A program made the translations under genes and the position numbers. Below the pieces are notes generated by a model. The model saw only the letters and a list, made by a program, of their open reading frames with translations, was not told the origin of the DNA and did no database searches. A DNA stretch of 64,000 nt from Methylobacterium sp. NEAU K (lineage in GTDB: Bacteria > Pseudomonadota > Alphaproteobacteria > Rhizobiales > Beijerinckiaceae), in assembly GCF_030700285.1 (NCBI RefSeq), contig NZ_JAUYZJ010000009.1:62001-126000 (forward strand), in the 5' to 3' direction. How positions within the stretch are numbered: the first letter of the stretch is position 1; every line of letters begins with the position of its first letter. This document shows, piece by piece, positions 25,181-34,267 of this stretch.

Positions 25181-27484
25181 GTGATCCGAGCCCTGGCCTC
25201 GAAGCGCACGCCCCTCGCGGCGGCCGCGCTGGTCACGACCCTCGGGGTCGCGCTCGCCGGGCCGATCGGCGCGGACGCTCCGGCCGGTCAGCCGACGCCG
25301 CCCGCGAGCGATGCCGCCCTGTCACCGGCCCAGGTCAAGGGCGCCGTGGCCGAGAAGGCCGCCGACCCGGTGGCCGCCGACGCCCTGAAGCTCGATCCTG
25401 TGCGGGCCGCCAAAGGCGACGAGAAGGGGGAGGAGCCCGCCGGGACGCTCCCCGCCGCCGCCGCCGCCTACGCGTCGGCCGACCCCGACGCGGCCGTGGC
25501 CTTCCCGCTGCCCGACGCCGCCGTCACCCCGGCCGCCCCGGTGCCCGAGGTGCCGGACCCGGGCCGTCCGACGATCTCGGGCGACACCGATCCGACGCTG
25601 CTGCGCGGTGCGATCGATCTCTACCGCAAGGGCCGGGTCGCCGACGGCGACCGGATGCGCGACGGCTTCAACGACCCCGCGGCGCGGGCGCTGCTCGAAT
25701 GGGTGGCGATCCGCGCGGGCGCCGGCATCGGCTTTTCCCGCACCGTGGCGTTCGCGCGGGCCAACCCGAGCTGGCCGGCGGGCCCGCTGCTGCGCCGCCG
25801 GGCCGAGGAGGCGCTGCTCTCCGAGCGCAAGCCGGCCGCCACGGTCCGGGCCTATTTCGCCACCGCCAAGCCGGTGAGCGCGCCGGGAAAGTTCGCCCTG
25901 GCGCTGGCGCTGCGCGCCGACGGCTACGACGGGGATGCCGCCGAGATCGTGCACGACCTCTGGCGGAGCGAGAGCTTCGGGCGCAGCCTGGAGGCGAAGG
26001 TGATGGACGCCTTCCCGGGGGTGCTCACCCGGATCGACCATCGCTACCGCATGGAGCGGGCGCTCCTGAAGGACGATTGGGAGAGCGCCGGTCGCGCGGC
26101 CGGCTATGCGGGCGGCGCCTATGCCAGCCTCGTGCGCGCCCGCCGGGCCGTGGAGGACAAGTCCGGCGCCCCGGCCGCGCTCGCCGCGGTGCCCCCGTCC
26201 CTGCGCAGCGACGCCTCCTACATCTTCTCCCGGGCGCAGTATTTCCGCCGGGCCGACAAGCCCGAGGAGGCCGCCGCGATCCTGGCGGCGGCGCCGAGCA
26301 ACCCGGACGTGCTGGTCGACGGCGACGAGTGGTGGGTCGAGCGCCGGATCGTGGCGCGCAAGCTCCTCGACCTCGGCGACGCCAAAACCGCCTTCGCGGT
26401 GGCGAGCGGCCACGCGGCGCGCACCCCCGAGAAGCGGCTGGAGGCCGAGTTCCACGCCGGCTGGATCGCCCTGCGCTTCGCCGGCGACCCGGCGAGCGCC
26501 GCGCAGCACTTCGCCCGGATGGCGACGATCGCCGAGAGCCCGGTCTCGGTGGCGCGCGCCGCCTACTGGCAGGGCCGGGCGGCCGAGGCCCTGGGCCAGA
26601 CGGAGGAGGCCAAGCGCGACTACGAGCGGGCCGCGCTCCAGCCGATCGCCTATTACGGGCAGGTGGCCCGGGCGCGACTCGGCCAGACGAGCCTGCCCCT
26701 CCGCGCCCCCGCGGAACTCGAGGGCGTCGAGCGGCAGGCCTTCGAGGACCGCCTCTACATCCGGGCCCTGCGCCTGCTCGGCGAGGCGGGGCTCAAGGAC
26801 CTCGCGCTGCCGCTCTACATCGACGCCGCTCGGGACCTGACCGACCCGCGCGAGGTCCAGGCGCTCGGCGACCTCGCCGCCGAGATGAAGGACGCCCGCG
26901 CCCTGGTGGCGGTCGGCAAGCTCGCGGTGCAGCGCGGCCTGCCGCTGGACGCCCACGCCTACCCGACAATCGGGATCCCGGATTACGAGACCTTCTCGGC
27001 GGTCCCGCAGGTGGAGCGGGCCATGGTCTACGCCATCGCCCGGCAGGAGAGCCAGTTCGATCCCCGGGCGCAGTCCGGCGTCGGCGCGCGGGGCCTGATG
27101 CAGATGATGCCGGCCACCGCCCAGCGCACCGCGCGCCGGGTCTCGGCCGCCTTCGACGTCGACCGCCTGACCAGCGATCCCGCCTATTGCGCCAAGCTCG
27201 GCCAGGCCCATCTCGGCGAGCTGATGGAGGATTGGCGCGGCTCCTACGTGCTCGCCTTCGCGTCCTACAACGCCGGCGGCGGCAACGTGAAGAAGTGGAT
27301 CGACGCCTACGGCGACCCGCGCAAGGGCGACGTCGACGTGATCGACTGGGTCGAGCGGATCCCGTTCACCGAGACACGCAACTACGTGCAGCGGGTGATG
27401 GAGAACCTGCAGGTCTACCGCTCGCGGCTCGACAACCGCAGCGCCCTGCTGATCGACGGCGACCTGCACCGCGGGGCGCGGTAG
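25181..27484 (+). CDS. Lytic murein transglycosylase (SLT family)
   Basis: This 767-residue periplasmic enzyme cleaves peptidoglycan between MurNAc and GlcNAc. It begins at GTG with a good ribosome site (AGGGGGGAAAC), has a signal-like N-terminus (residues 1-30), a low-complexity Pro/Ala segment, and a long superhelix of alpha-helical repeats (about 130-600). The C-terminal SLT domain has IARQESQFDPRAQSGVGARG, in which the first Glu is catalytic, then LMQMMPATAQ and SYNAGGG. The layout resembles Slt70 but with a longer N-terminal linker. Confidence 0.93.
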   Translation: MIRALASKRTPLAAAALVTTLGVALAGPIGADAPAGQPTPPASDAALSPAQVKGAVAEKAADPVAADALKLDPVRAAKGDEKGEEPAGTLPAAAAAYASADPDAAVAFPLPDAAVTPAAPVPEVPDPGRPTISGDTDPTLLRGAIDLYRKGRVADGDRMRDGFNDPAARALLEWVAIRAGAGIGFSRTVAFARANPSWPAGPLLRRRAEEALLSERKPAATVRAYFATAKPVSAPGKFALALALRADGYDGDAAEIVHDLWRSESFGRSLEAKVMDAFPGVLTRIDHRYRMERALLKDDWESAGRAAGYAGGAYASLVRARRAVEDKSGAPAALAAVPPSLRSDASYIFSRAQYFRRADKPEEAAAILAAAPSNPDVLVDGDEWWVERRIVARKLLDLGDAKTAFAVASGHAARTPEKRLEAEFHAGWIALRFAGDPASAAQHFARMATIAESPVSVARAAYWQGRAAEALGQTEEAKRDYERAALQPIAYYGQVARARLGQTSLPLRAPAELEGVERQAFEDRLYIRALRLLGEAGLKDLALPLYIDAARDLTDPREVQALGDLAAEMKDARALVAVGKLAVQRGLPLDAHAYPTIGIPDYETFSAVPQVERAMVYAIARQESQFDPRAQSGVGARGLMQMMPATAQRTARRVSAAFDVDRLTSDPAYCAKLGQAHLGELMEDWRGSYVLAFASYNAGGGNVKKWIDAYGDPRKGDVDVIDWVERIPFTETRNYVQRVMENLQVYRSRLDNRSALLIDGDLHRGAR

Positions 27485-27544
27485 GGGCGCCCCCTGGGCG
27501 GGTGCCGCGTGAGGCCGGACGGGCCCGCCCCACGCGGCTCCGGA

Positions 27545-28594
27545 TCACCCCTCGATGATCCGCTCGTCGAGCTTCCGATCCACGGTCTCGACCGTGCGGT
27601 CGATCTCCGCGCTGGGTTCGCCGATCTGGTGCGAGATCAGCTTCACGAGCAGATCGACGCGCTCGATGAACGGCGCCCCGTTGGCGACCGCCCGTGCCGC
27701 CGAGGACGGCTTCAGCAGGCTCTCGGCCGCCTTGGCGTATTTCTCGAACGGCACCTGATCCGCCGGATCGGCCCCGAGGCGCCGTGCGATCGCGTCGACG
27801 TGCTCGTAGATCGCGCGGGAGCGGGCCAGATCGCCGTGCACGGCGTCGTGGATCGATTGCGGCTCGCCCGGCGTGATGCAGCGGTAATTGCCGGTCAGCA
27901 GCATCGACCATTTCGCGAGCGGCACGAACAGCGAATCGAACACCTTGAGCTTCACCGGCACGTCCTGCCCGTCGAGGCGCACCGCGTCGATGTCCGCCTC
28001 GAGCTCCCGGAGCATCTGGTTGTGCGCCGCGTCCGCGAAGGTCGCGGCCTTGAAGTTCGTCGGCAGCCCGACATGGAGCACGTTCGCGCCCTCGTCCGGC
28101 GGCCGGAAGGCCTGCGGATCGGGTGAGCAGAGCGACATCAGCCCCGGCTCGAACCGGTCCCAGACGCCGGCATTGGTGTAGGCGTCCTCAAGCGCCATGG
28201 CGGCGAGCGCCGGGATGCGCTTGAGATACGGCAGCGGCGGCATGTTCATGATCGACAGGCACGGCAGCTTCGCCGCGGCGATCTTGATCATGAGGACCCG
28301 GATCGTGTGGTTATTGTACTGCGGCTCCTGCATGGCCAAGCCGACCAGGTCGTAGCGCGAGACGTCGACGTCTTCCGGCGGCGTCGCGTCCAGCGTGCCC
28401 GGCAAGTCGCGCGACAGGATCGACCGGTGGGTCGCCTCGTCACGCAGCTTGATGCGGACATCGGTGCCTTCGCGGTTGATCAGATCCGCGGTCTTGCGTC
28501 GGCAGACCAGGGTCACGTTGTGCCCGGCCATCAGCAGCTTGGTCGCGAGCAGGGAGCCGTAGGAGGCCCCCAGAATCAGAATGTTCCTCGGCAC
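27545..28594 (-). CDS. Ketopantoate reductase-like (PanE/ApbA family) protein
   Basis: This 349-residue protein begins with a dinucleotide-binding Rossmann motif (NILILGASYGSLLATKLLMAGH, then VCRR) as in PanE/ApbA reductases. GTG at 28594 is 6 bases after GGGAG, which defines the start in a longer frame. The C-terminal half is helical. The family includes ketopantoate reductase and related opine-like reductases; without recognisable substrate residues I do not assign pantothenate synthesis. Cytoplasmic, no partner gene near. Confidence 0.75.
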   Translation of the reverse strand: MPRNILILGASYGSLLATKLLMAGHNVTLVCRRKTADLINREGTDVRIKLRDEATHRSILSRDLPGTLDATPPEDVDVSRYDLVGLAMQEPQYNNHTIRVLMIKIAAAKLPCLSIMNMPPLPYLKRIPALAAMALEDAYTNAGVWDRFEPGLMSLCSPDPQAFRPPDEGANVLHVGLPTNFKAATFADAAHNQMLRELEADIDAVRLDGQDVPVKLKVFDSLFVPLAKWSMLLTGNYRCITPGEPQSIHDAVHGDLARSRAIYEHVDAIARRLGADPADQVPFEKYAKAAESLLKPSSAARAVANGAPFIERVDLLVKLISHQIGEPSAEIDRTVETVDRKLDERIIEG

Positions 28595-28948
28595 GTCAGC
28601 TCCCCAGCATTCGTATCGCTGTTTATCTGTTGGTTGCGGGGCGCTGCGCATCACGGCACGGCCCCATCCGCACGACCGAGGGATGGCAGCCGGCCCGAGG
28701 GAAGGCAACCCTGCCGCCGCTCTCTCCAGGGCTCCGAGCCTGGGCCCACAGAACGCGCGGCAACCTGCTCGTCCCGGACAATCGACGACACACGCTCCGT
28801 CATTCCGGGGCGCCGAGGGCGAGCCCGGGATCCGGAACCGTCCCCTGGTCCGATCTGAGCGCATGGCGGTTCCGGATTCCGTCCCCCTGCGCGGTCCCGG
28901 AATGACATGTCGGGCCGGGTTCGAAATCCCCAGGCCGCCCGCCCCGTC
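28595..28948. other. Intergenic region holding a REP-like palindrome
   Basis: No gene is seen in these 354 bases. The right part is the long palindrome described at 28799-28906. Frames crossing it on both strands are composition artefacts. Confidence 0.45.
28799..28906. repeat. Long REP-like palindromic element
   Basis: Outer arms GTCATTCCGGG (28799-28809) and CCCGGAATGAC (28896-28906) are exact complements. Inner arms TCCGGAACCG (28831-28840) and CGGTTCCGGA (28867-28876) also pair, so the 108 bases could fold as one long hairpin. Parts of the same sequence recur at 42061-42096, 45948-46005 and 53503-53530, always in gaps after genes. Confidence 0.55.
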
Positions 28949-29557
28949 TCAGATCGCCGGTGCGAAACCCGCGCTGCGGAGCGCGGCCGCGTCGGCGCGC
29001 CGGCCCCGCCGCTCGGCCGGGTCCTGGAACACGCCGGACCACAGGCCCAGGCGGCGCCCCCAGGCGCGGTCGGCCGCCGCCGCGTAGCCCGGCGCGGCCC
29101 CGCGATCGGGCAGAGCGAGGCCCCGCCCGACCATCCAGGCCGCGAGATCCTCGTCGCCGATCCGGCAGAGCGCCACCAGCGCGCCGCCGGCATCGCGCGG
29201 ACGCGGCTCGCAGGTGATCGCGGCCCCGCCGATATGATCGGCCAGCGCCCTGGCGGCCTCCCGGCCGCAGGCATAGGGGCGGTCCTGGGCATCCGAGCAG
29301 GTCTGGTCGGCGTCCGGCGCGGCGATGCCGAACAGGCTGACGCGGCTCGGCCCGACCATCAGGGTTCCGCCGTCGATCACCCGCGCCGTCCCGCGCAGGG
29401 CCTCGTCGGCCCGGGCAGGGGCGTGCCAGGCGAGGCCGCCCGCCAGGACGCCGACGAGAAGCGGCAGGCGTGAGCGGCTCGAGGCCGGGTCGGGGCACAG
29501 CAGGGTGCCGGCGAGGCCGGCCGCGCAGGCGAGGAGGGCGCCGAGGATCAGGGACAT
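28949..29557 (-). CDS. Membrane-anchored staphylococcal nuclease-fold protein, apparently catalytically inactive
   Basis: This 202-residue protein has an N-terminal membrane segment, a further hydrophobic stretch near residues 31-47, then an SNase-like domain (GTARVIDGGTLMVGPSRVSLFGIAAPD and DEDLAAWMVGRGLALPD). By alignment in my head to thermonuclease, the calcium-binding aspartates are Gly in DGGT (normally DGDT) and Ala in GIAAPD (normally xDxPE), and the catalytic Arg35 and Arg87 positions are Ser and Ala. The fold is kept without the catalytic set. A two-hydrophobic N-terminus is odd; a later start is possible. Role unknown. Confidence 0.7.
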   Translation of the reverse strand: MSLILGALLACAAGLAGTLLCPDPASSRSRLPLLVGVLAGGLAWHAPARADEALRGTARVIDGGTLMVGPSRVSLFGIAAPDADQTCSDAQDRPYACGREAARALADHIGGAAITCEPRPRDAGGALVALCRIGDEDLAAWMVGRGLALPDRGAAPGYAAAADRAWGRRLGLWSGVFQDPAERRGRRADAAALRSAGFAPAI

Positions 29558-29732
29558 GGTATCGCGTCTCCGGGACAGGTATGGGCTCCCGTATGCCCGG
29601 GAGACGCCCCGCGACCCTGACGGCGCCTGTCAGCGTCCCGTCAGGCGGGCCCCCCCCATCCCTCGGCCGTCGCAGGGTGATTCCGGACGATCGGAGTCCA
29701 CGTCGTCCCATCCTGCCCGAGCCCGCACCCGC

Positions 29733-30056
29733 ATGACCCTGCCCCCCTCGCGCCGCACCGCCCTGCTCCGGCTGCTCGCCGGGGGGACGTTCGCCTGCCT
29801 GAGCCTGGCCGCCCTTGCCTCCGAGGATGCCGATCGCGCCCGCCGCGCCCTGGAGCGGGGCGAGATCCGCCCCCTCGACGCGGTGCTGCGCGCGGCCCGC
29901 GAGGCCGTGCCGGGCGACGTGGTGGCGGTCGATCTCAAGCACGACGACGGGCATTGGCTGTACAAGCTGCGCATCCTCGGCGCCGACGGGAAGCGCCGGA
30001 CTTTGAAGATCGATGCCGGCTCGCTCAGGATCCTGGACGAGGACGACGATGATTGA
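29733..30056 (+). CDS. Small PepSY-domain periplasmic protein
   Basis: This 107-residue protein starts with a signal peptide (residues 5-29, ending LASED). It then has helix ARRALERGEIRPLDAVLRAARE and strands DVVAVDLKHDDGHWLYKLRILGADGKRRTLKIDAGS, the PepSY pattern. It ends in an acidic DEDDDD run that may bind a cation. It is followed after 39 bases by a response regulator and kinase, and such PepSY genes often accompany PhoP-PhoQ-like systems. It may sense or modulate kinase signalling, by inference. Confidence 0.8.
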   Translation: MTLPPSRRTALLRLLAGGTFACLSLAALASEDADRARRALERGEIRPLDAVLRAAREAVPGDVVAVDLKHDDGHWLYKLRILGADGKRRTLKIDAGSLRILDEDDDD

Positions 30057-30095
30057 GGCACGGGCCGCGCGGTCGCAGGATTCCAGGAGCGGGCC

Positions 30096-30764
30096 GTGCG
30101 CGTCCTAGTGGTCGAGGACGAGCCGCGCATCGCCGCGGACGTGAAGCGCGGGCTGGAGCTCGCCGGCTACGTCGCCGACGTGGTCTGCGATGGCGAGGCG
30201 GCATGGTTCCGCGCCGAGGTCGAGCCCTACGACGCGATGGTGCTGGACCTCGGCCTGCCGCGCCTCGACGGCCTCGGCGTGCTGCGCCGGCTGCGCGCCG
30301 CCGAGGTGACGGTGCCGGTGCTGATCCTCACCGCCCGGGACGGCTGGCGCGAGCGCGTCGAGGGCATCGATGCCGGCGCCGACGACTACCTGGTCAAGCC
30401 GTTCCGGATGGAGGAGCTGGTCGCCCGCCTGCGGGCGATCCTGCGGCGGACCGCCGGCCACGCCTCGCCGGTGCTCCGGGCCGGCGCGGTCGAACTCGAC
30501 ACCCGCACCCGGGCGGTCAGCGTCGCGGGCCGGCCGACCGAGCTGACCGCCCTCGAATACCGCCTCCTGGCCTTCCTGCTGCACCGGCAGGGGCAGGTCG
30601 TGCCGGCGGGCGAGGTGCTCGACCACCTCCACGGGGTCGGGACCGAACGCGAGGCGAATGCCCTTGAGGCGCTGCTGACCCGCCTGCGCCGCAAGCTCGG
30701 GCCGGGGGTGATCGAGACCCGGCGCGGCCAGGGCTACCGCGTCCCCGCGGCGGAGGGGACGTGA
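30096..30764 (+). CDS. OmpR-family response regulator
   Basis: This 222-residue transcription factor has a receiver domain (phospho-acceptor Asp51 in MVLDLGLPRLDGL, Lys101 in DDYLVKPF, acidic pocket VVEDEPR) and a winged-helix DNA-binding domain (about residues 125-220; TALEYRLLAFLLHRQGQVV, TRRGQGYRVP). GTG at 30096 is the start. Its stop overlaps the kinase start, so both are one translational unit. The regulon is unknown; the PepSY neighbour suggests envelope or cation sensing. Confidence 0.93.
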   Translation: MRVLVVEDEPRIAADVKRGLELAGYVADVVCDGEAAWFRAEVEPYDAMVLDLGLPRLDGLGVLRRLRAAEVTVPVLILTARDGWRERVEGIDAGADDYLVKPFRMEELVARLRAILRRTAGHASPVLRAGAVELDTRTRAVSVAGRPTELTALEYRLLAFLLHRQGQVVPAGEVLDHLHGVGTEREANALEALLTRLRRKLGPGVIETRRGQGYRVPAAEGT

Positions 30765-32104
30765 GGCGCGACTCCCTGCGCCTGCGTCTCGGCCTCGCGG
30801 CGGCGGCCCTGATCGCGCTGGCCCTGCTGCTCGCCGGCGCCGGCCTGACGGTGATCCTCGACCGGGTGCTCGACGCGCGCACCGCCGACGAGCTGGACCG
30901 GACCGCCAAGCTCATCGCCGGCCGCGTCGGCCTCGCGCCGGACGGCAGCCCGACGGTGTCGCGGGAGCCGCCGGACCCGCGCTTCGCCACCCCCTACGGC
31001 GGCCTCTACTGGCAGGTCGAGGCGGGCCCGCACGTCCTGCGGTCGCGCTCGCTCTGGGACAGGCGCCTCGACCTGGGTCAGGCGGCTGCCGGCGGCCAGG
31101 CCCCGGCGACCGTGGACGCTACCGGGCCCGACGGGGGCCGGCTGATCGCCATCGCGCGCCCCCTGGAGATCGGGCCGCGCGGCGCCGAGACCGGGCTGCG
31201 TGTCATCGTGGCGGAGGACCGGCGCGGCCTGGCGGCGAGCCGGGCGACGTTCCTGCGCCTGCTGATCCCGGCGCTGGCGGCGCTGTTCCTGGTGCTTACC
31301 CTCGCCATGTGGCTGTTCGTGCACCGGGCGCTCGCCCCGTTCCGGCTGCTGCAGGAGGATCTCGGCGCGGTCCATGCCGGAACGCGGACCCGGCTGCCGG
31401 AGCACTTCCCCGACGAGGTCCGGCCGCTGGTGGCCGACCTCAACCGGCTGCTGGATGCGCAGGAGCGGGCCCTGATCCGGGCCCGGGCCGCAGCGGCCGA
31501 CATGGCCCACGGGCTGAAGACGCCGCTCGCGGTGCTCGACGCCCTGGCGCGCCGGACCGGATCGGCCGATCCAGGCCTGTCGACCGAGATCGCCGAGCAG
31601 GCCCGGGCGATGGGCGGCCAGGTCGAGCGCGCTCTGGCCCGGGCCCGGATCGCCCCGGCCGGCGACCTCCGGCGGCGGGCCTGCCGCATCGCCCCGGTGG
31701 CCGAGCGCCTGGTCGCGACCCTGCGCCGGCTGCCGGAGGGCGATTCCCTGGACTGGCAGATCGCCGTGCCGGACGCGTTCGCCTATCCGGGGGAGGAGGG
31801 CGAGCTGATGGAGGTGCTGGGCAACCTCCTCGACAATGCCCGCAAGTGGGCACACCGGCGGGTCCGGGTCTCCGGGCGATCCGAGTCCGGGTGCCTGCGG
31901 CTCACGGTCGAGGATGACGGCCCCGGCATGAGCGACGCGGCCATCGCGGGCATCGGCCGCGGCCAGCGCTGGGACGAGAGCCGCCCGGGCACCGGCTTCG
32001 GCATCGCCATCGCCCGGGACGTGGCCGAGGCCGCGGGCGCGCAGATCACGTTCGGGCGCTCGGAGATGGGCGGGCTGTCGGCCGAACTGAGTTGGCCGGA
32101 CTGA
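30761..32104 (+). CDS. PhoQ-like sensor histidine kinase
   Basis: This 447-residue protein has membrane spans near residues 11-33 and 165-187 with a periplasmic loop of about 130 residues between them, then a linker. The phospho-acceptor H250 is in ADMAHGLKTPLAVLDAL, the PhoQ-type box. The N box is GNLLDNARKWA and the G boxes are DDGPGMSD and GTGFGIAI. It pairs with the preceding regulator (GTGA overlap). Signal unknown; the loop lacks the obvious acidic patch of enteric PhoQ. Confidence 0.9.
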   Translation: MRRDSLRLRLGLAAAALIALALLLAGAGLTVILDRVLDARTADELDRTAKLIAGRVGLAPDGSPTVSREPPDPRFATPYGGLYWQVEAGPHVLRSRSLWDRRLDLGQAAAGGQAPATVDATGPDGGRLIAIARPLEIGPRGAETGLRVIVAEDRRGLAASRATFLRLLIPALAALFLVLTLAMWLFVHRALAPFRLLQEDLGAVHAGTRTRLPEHFPDEVRPLVADLNRLLDAQERALIRARAAAADMAHGLKTPLAVLDALARRTGSADPGLSTEIAEQARAMGGQVERALARARIAPAGDLRRRACRIAPVAERLVATLRRLPEGDSLDWQIAVPDAFAYPGEEGELMEVLGNLLDNARKWAHRRVRVSGRSESGCLRLTVEDDGPGMSDAAIAGIGRGQRWDESRPGTGFGIAIARDVAEAAGAQITFGRSEMGGLSAELSWPD

Positions 32105-32122
32105 ACCGGCCGACGGGCCGGC

Positions 32123-32752
32123 TCACCGCCGGGGCTTCGGTGTCCTGCCCTCCATCGGGCGGCTGAGGCGCAGGAGCAACCGGCTCAGCGCCAGGGCGGA
32201 ATCCTCCGTGGCGCGGTCCTGCGTCGGGATGGTGAGGTCCGGCCGCTCCGGCGCCTCGTAGGGCGCGGATATGCCGGTGAAGCCCTCGATCCGGCCGGCG
32301 CGCGCCAGCCGGTACAGGCCCTTCGGGTCGCGGGCCTCGCACAGGCCCAGCGGCGTATCGACGAACACCTCCAGAAACGGGATGTCGGCGGCGATCCGCC
32401 GGGCCAGCGCGCGGTCGGCGCGATAGGGCGAGATCAGCGAGACGATCACGATCGAGCCCGCCTCGGCCATCAGCCGGGCGACCTCGGCGGTGCGCCGGAC
32501 GTTCTCGGACCGGTCCTCCGGCGAGAAGGCGAGGTCGGCGTTGAGTCCGTGGCGCAGGTTGTCGCCGTCGAGGACGGCGCTGTGCCGGCCGCCCGCGATC
32601 AGGGTCCGGTCGGCGGCGGCCGCGATGGTGGACTTCCCGGCCCCCGACAGGCCGGTCAGCCACGCGATCACCGGCGCCTGGCCCAGCAATGCCCAACGGT
32701 CCTCCCGGGGCTGGAGCCGGTGCCAGGTGATGCCGGTCGGAATTTTCTGCAC
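32123..32752 (-). CDS. cysC: Adenylylsulfate (APS) kinase
   Basis: This 209-residue cytoplasmic enzyme phosphorylates APS with ATP to make PAPS, the universal sulfate donor. P-loop GLSGAGKS (34-41), then LDGDNLRHGLNADLAFSPEDR, LISPYRADR, and the lid DPKGLYRLARAGRIEGFTGI are family marks. Start GTG at 32752, 17 bases after the sulfotransferase stop; AGGGG lies ahead. No ATP sulfurylase subunit is nearby, so APS must come from elsewhere. The coupling to a PAPS-using enzyme is clear from position. Confidence 0.94.
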   Translation of the reverse strand: MQKIPTGITWHRLQPREDRWALLGQAPVIAWLTGLSGAGKSTIAAAADRTLIAGGRHSAVLDGDNLRHGLNADLAFSPEDRSENVRRTAEVARLMAEAGSIVIVSLISPYRADRALARRIAADIPFLEVFVDTPLGLCEARDPKGLYRLARAGRIEGFTGISAPYEAPERPDLTIPTQDRATEDSALALSRLLLRLSRPMEGRTPKPRR

Positions 32753-32769
32753 GACGCCCCTATCCACGC

Positions 32770-33891
32770 CTAAGGGACACGCCAGGCCGGATAGCCGGCC
32801 GCTTCGGCAAGACGCTCCCCGATCCGCTCGAACAGGCCTTCCGCCCGCCGGCGCCATGCGGGCGGCGCCCGGAAGGCGGCGTGCGCCTTCGCGGCCTCCA
32901 CCAGCGCGCCGACCTGCGCCTCCGTCTCCGGGGCGATCGGGCGCCCGGCGATCTCGTTCGGTGGGGCGGCGGGCGCCCGGGCGACGACCGCGTCCCAGGG
33001 CCGGCCCCAGCAGGCGGCGGCAAGGCGCGCGTTCGAGGCGGCGTGGTGGGCCGCGACCCGCGCCAGCGCCTCGGGTGCGTCCCCCCGGAACCGCTCCGCG
33101 TCGAGCCCGCGGTCCCAGGCCCAGTGGTCGAGGAAATGGCCGAGCAGCCGCGGATGCCCGATGACCTGCCGGTGGACGCCGAGCCCGCGCAGGCGGCGGG
33201 CGGCCTCGACCGCGATCGGGCCCGCGCTCCGGTTCGTCCGGTAGTCCGGGTCGGTGGGGAGAAGGAGCGGGGCGAGGCGAGCGCCGAGGCCGAGGCCGTC
33301 GATCAGGCGCGCGAGCAGAGGCGCGTCGGAGCGGCGGTCGCCCAGGGGCAGGGCGACGACCCGCCCGTCGGCGGCCTGTCGCCAGGGTTCGAGCCGGGCC
33401 GCGTAATCGTAGCGCCCCGAGAACCCCTCGTGCCGCACGAAGTCGCGGAAGGTCCGGGCCTCCCCGAGAACCTGCGCGCGCAGGGCGTAGGCGGAGGCCA
33501 GCTGCTCGCCCTGCGGCTTGACCACGAGCGCCACCTCCAGGGCGAAGCCGTGGCGCGCGAAGGTCTCGCGCAGGATGGCGGGGACCTGCCAGCGCGGCCG
33601 CTGCACGGCGAAGTCCTCGTAGGAGAGGATGACCGTATCGGCCTGCGTGCCGGCCAGGACCGCGTCCAGGCGCGCGAGGCCGTCCCGGCGCTCCGCGGCC
33701 GGACGGCGCCGGTCCAGCGCCTGGCCGAGGCGATGATGGTTGACGTCGCTGCTCTCCGGGGAGCCCGGCGGGGCGAGCTTCGGATAGCAGATCCCGACCG
33801 ACGGGAGCTGCGGCCGCAGGCGGGCCAGCACCTCCTGGAACGAGGTCGAGCCGGTCCGCGGCATCCCGATGTGAACGATCGCGCGTCGCAC
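32770..33891 (-). CDS. PAPS-dependent sulfotransferase family protein
   Basis: This protein of about 373 residues opens with the PAPS 5'-phosphosulfate loop in IVHIGMPRTGSTSFQEVL, where Arg, Thr and Ser bind the cofactor. A helical middle with STPDYRTNRSAG-like polar segments follows. It precedes cysC, which makes its cofactor, on the same strand. I chose GTG at 33891, since the conserved sequence starts there; an upstream codon at 33951 would add 20 residues. The acceptor (lipid, sugar or small molecule) is unknown. Confidence 0.8.
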   Translation of the reverse strand: MRRAIVHIGMPRTGSTSFQEVLARLRPQLPSVGICYPKLAPPGSPESSDVNHHRLGQALDRRRPAAERRDGLARLDAVLAGTQADTVILSYEDFAVQRPRWQVPAILRETFARHGFALEVALVVKPQGEQLASAYALRAQVLGEARTFRDFVRHEGFSGRYDYAARLEPWRQAADGRVVALPLGDRRSDAPLLARLIDGLGLGARLAPLLLPTDPDYRTNRSAGPIAVEAARRLRGLGVHRQVIGHPRLLGHFLDHWAWDRGLDAERFRGDAPEALARVAAHHAASNARLAAACWGRPWDAVVARAPAAPPNEIAGRPIAPETEAQVGALVEAAKAHAAFRAPPAWRRRAEGLFERIGERLAEAAGYPAWRVP

Positions 33892-34267
33892 GTTTGCTGA
33901 TGCCCTGGATGGATCCTGCGATCTCGGCAAGTCTTTCGCCCGGCAGATCACAGTCCAAAGCCGCAGCCTGGACGAGCTTGTCTGGGGCGATAGCCGAGCA
34001 GATCCGTAATCACGACCCGATCACGGGATCGCGATCAGAAATAGCCAAGCTTGGTTTCTATTCTATTTCTGGATGATCTCGGCGAGCGGGAGCGCCGGAC
34101 TGCGCGCGGTCGCCGCTCAAAATGCCGCGCCCTGCGTTGACGTCCGGGCGACCCCTCCGTCCCGGCGCCGGCAGCGACGGCCCCGGGGCAGGCCGGTCCC
34201 GAACGAGCCCTCCCCGGAGCGGGAACCCGCGCCTCGCCTGGCGCCGCGCGGACGACGGCTCCGCGCC
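33892..34267. other. Intergenic region between metW and the sulfotransferase gene
   Basis: This 376-base gap holds no convincing gene. Its lower-GC middle contains a compound palindrome at 34036-34071 (separate entry). The promoter of the sulfotransferase-cysC pair should be here. Confidence 0.4.
34036..34071. promoter_or_regulatory. Compound palindrome, possible terminator or operator
   Basis: CAGAAATAG (34036-34044) and CTATTTCTG (34063-34071) are exact complements. Directly inside the first arm lies CCAAGCTTGG (34045-34054), itself a 10-base palindrome. The arms are AT-rich in a GC-rich genome. Read on the minus strand it comes after metW and before the sulfotransferase gene. Confidence 0.35.

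Noticed and set aside
30734..31855. Long minus-strand frame opposite the histidine kinase
   Set aside because: It is an antisense shadow typical of high-GC DNA; the kinase on the plus strand has all family motifs.
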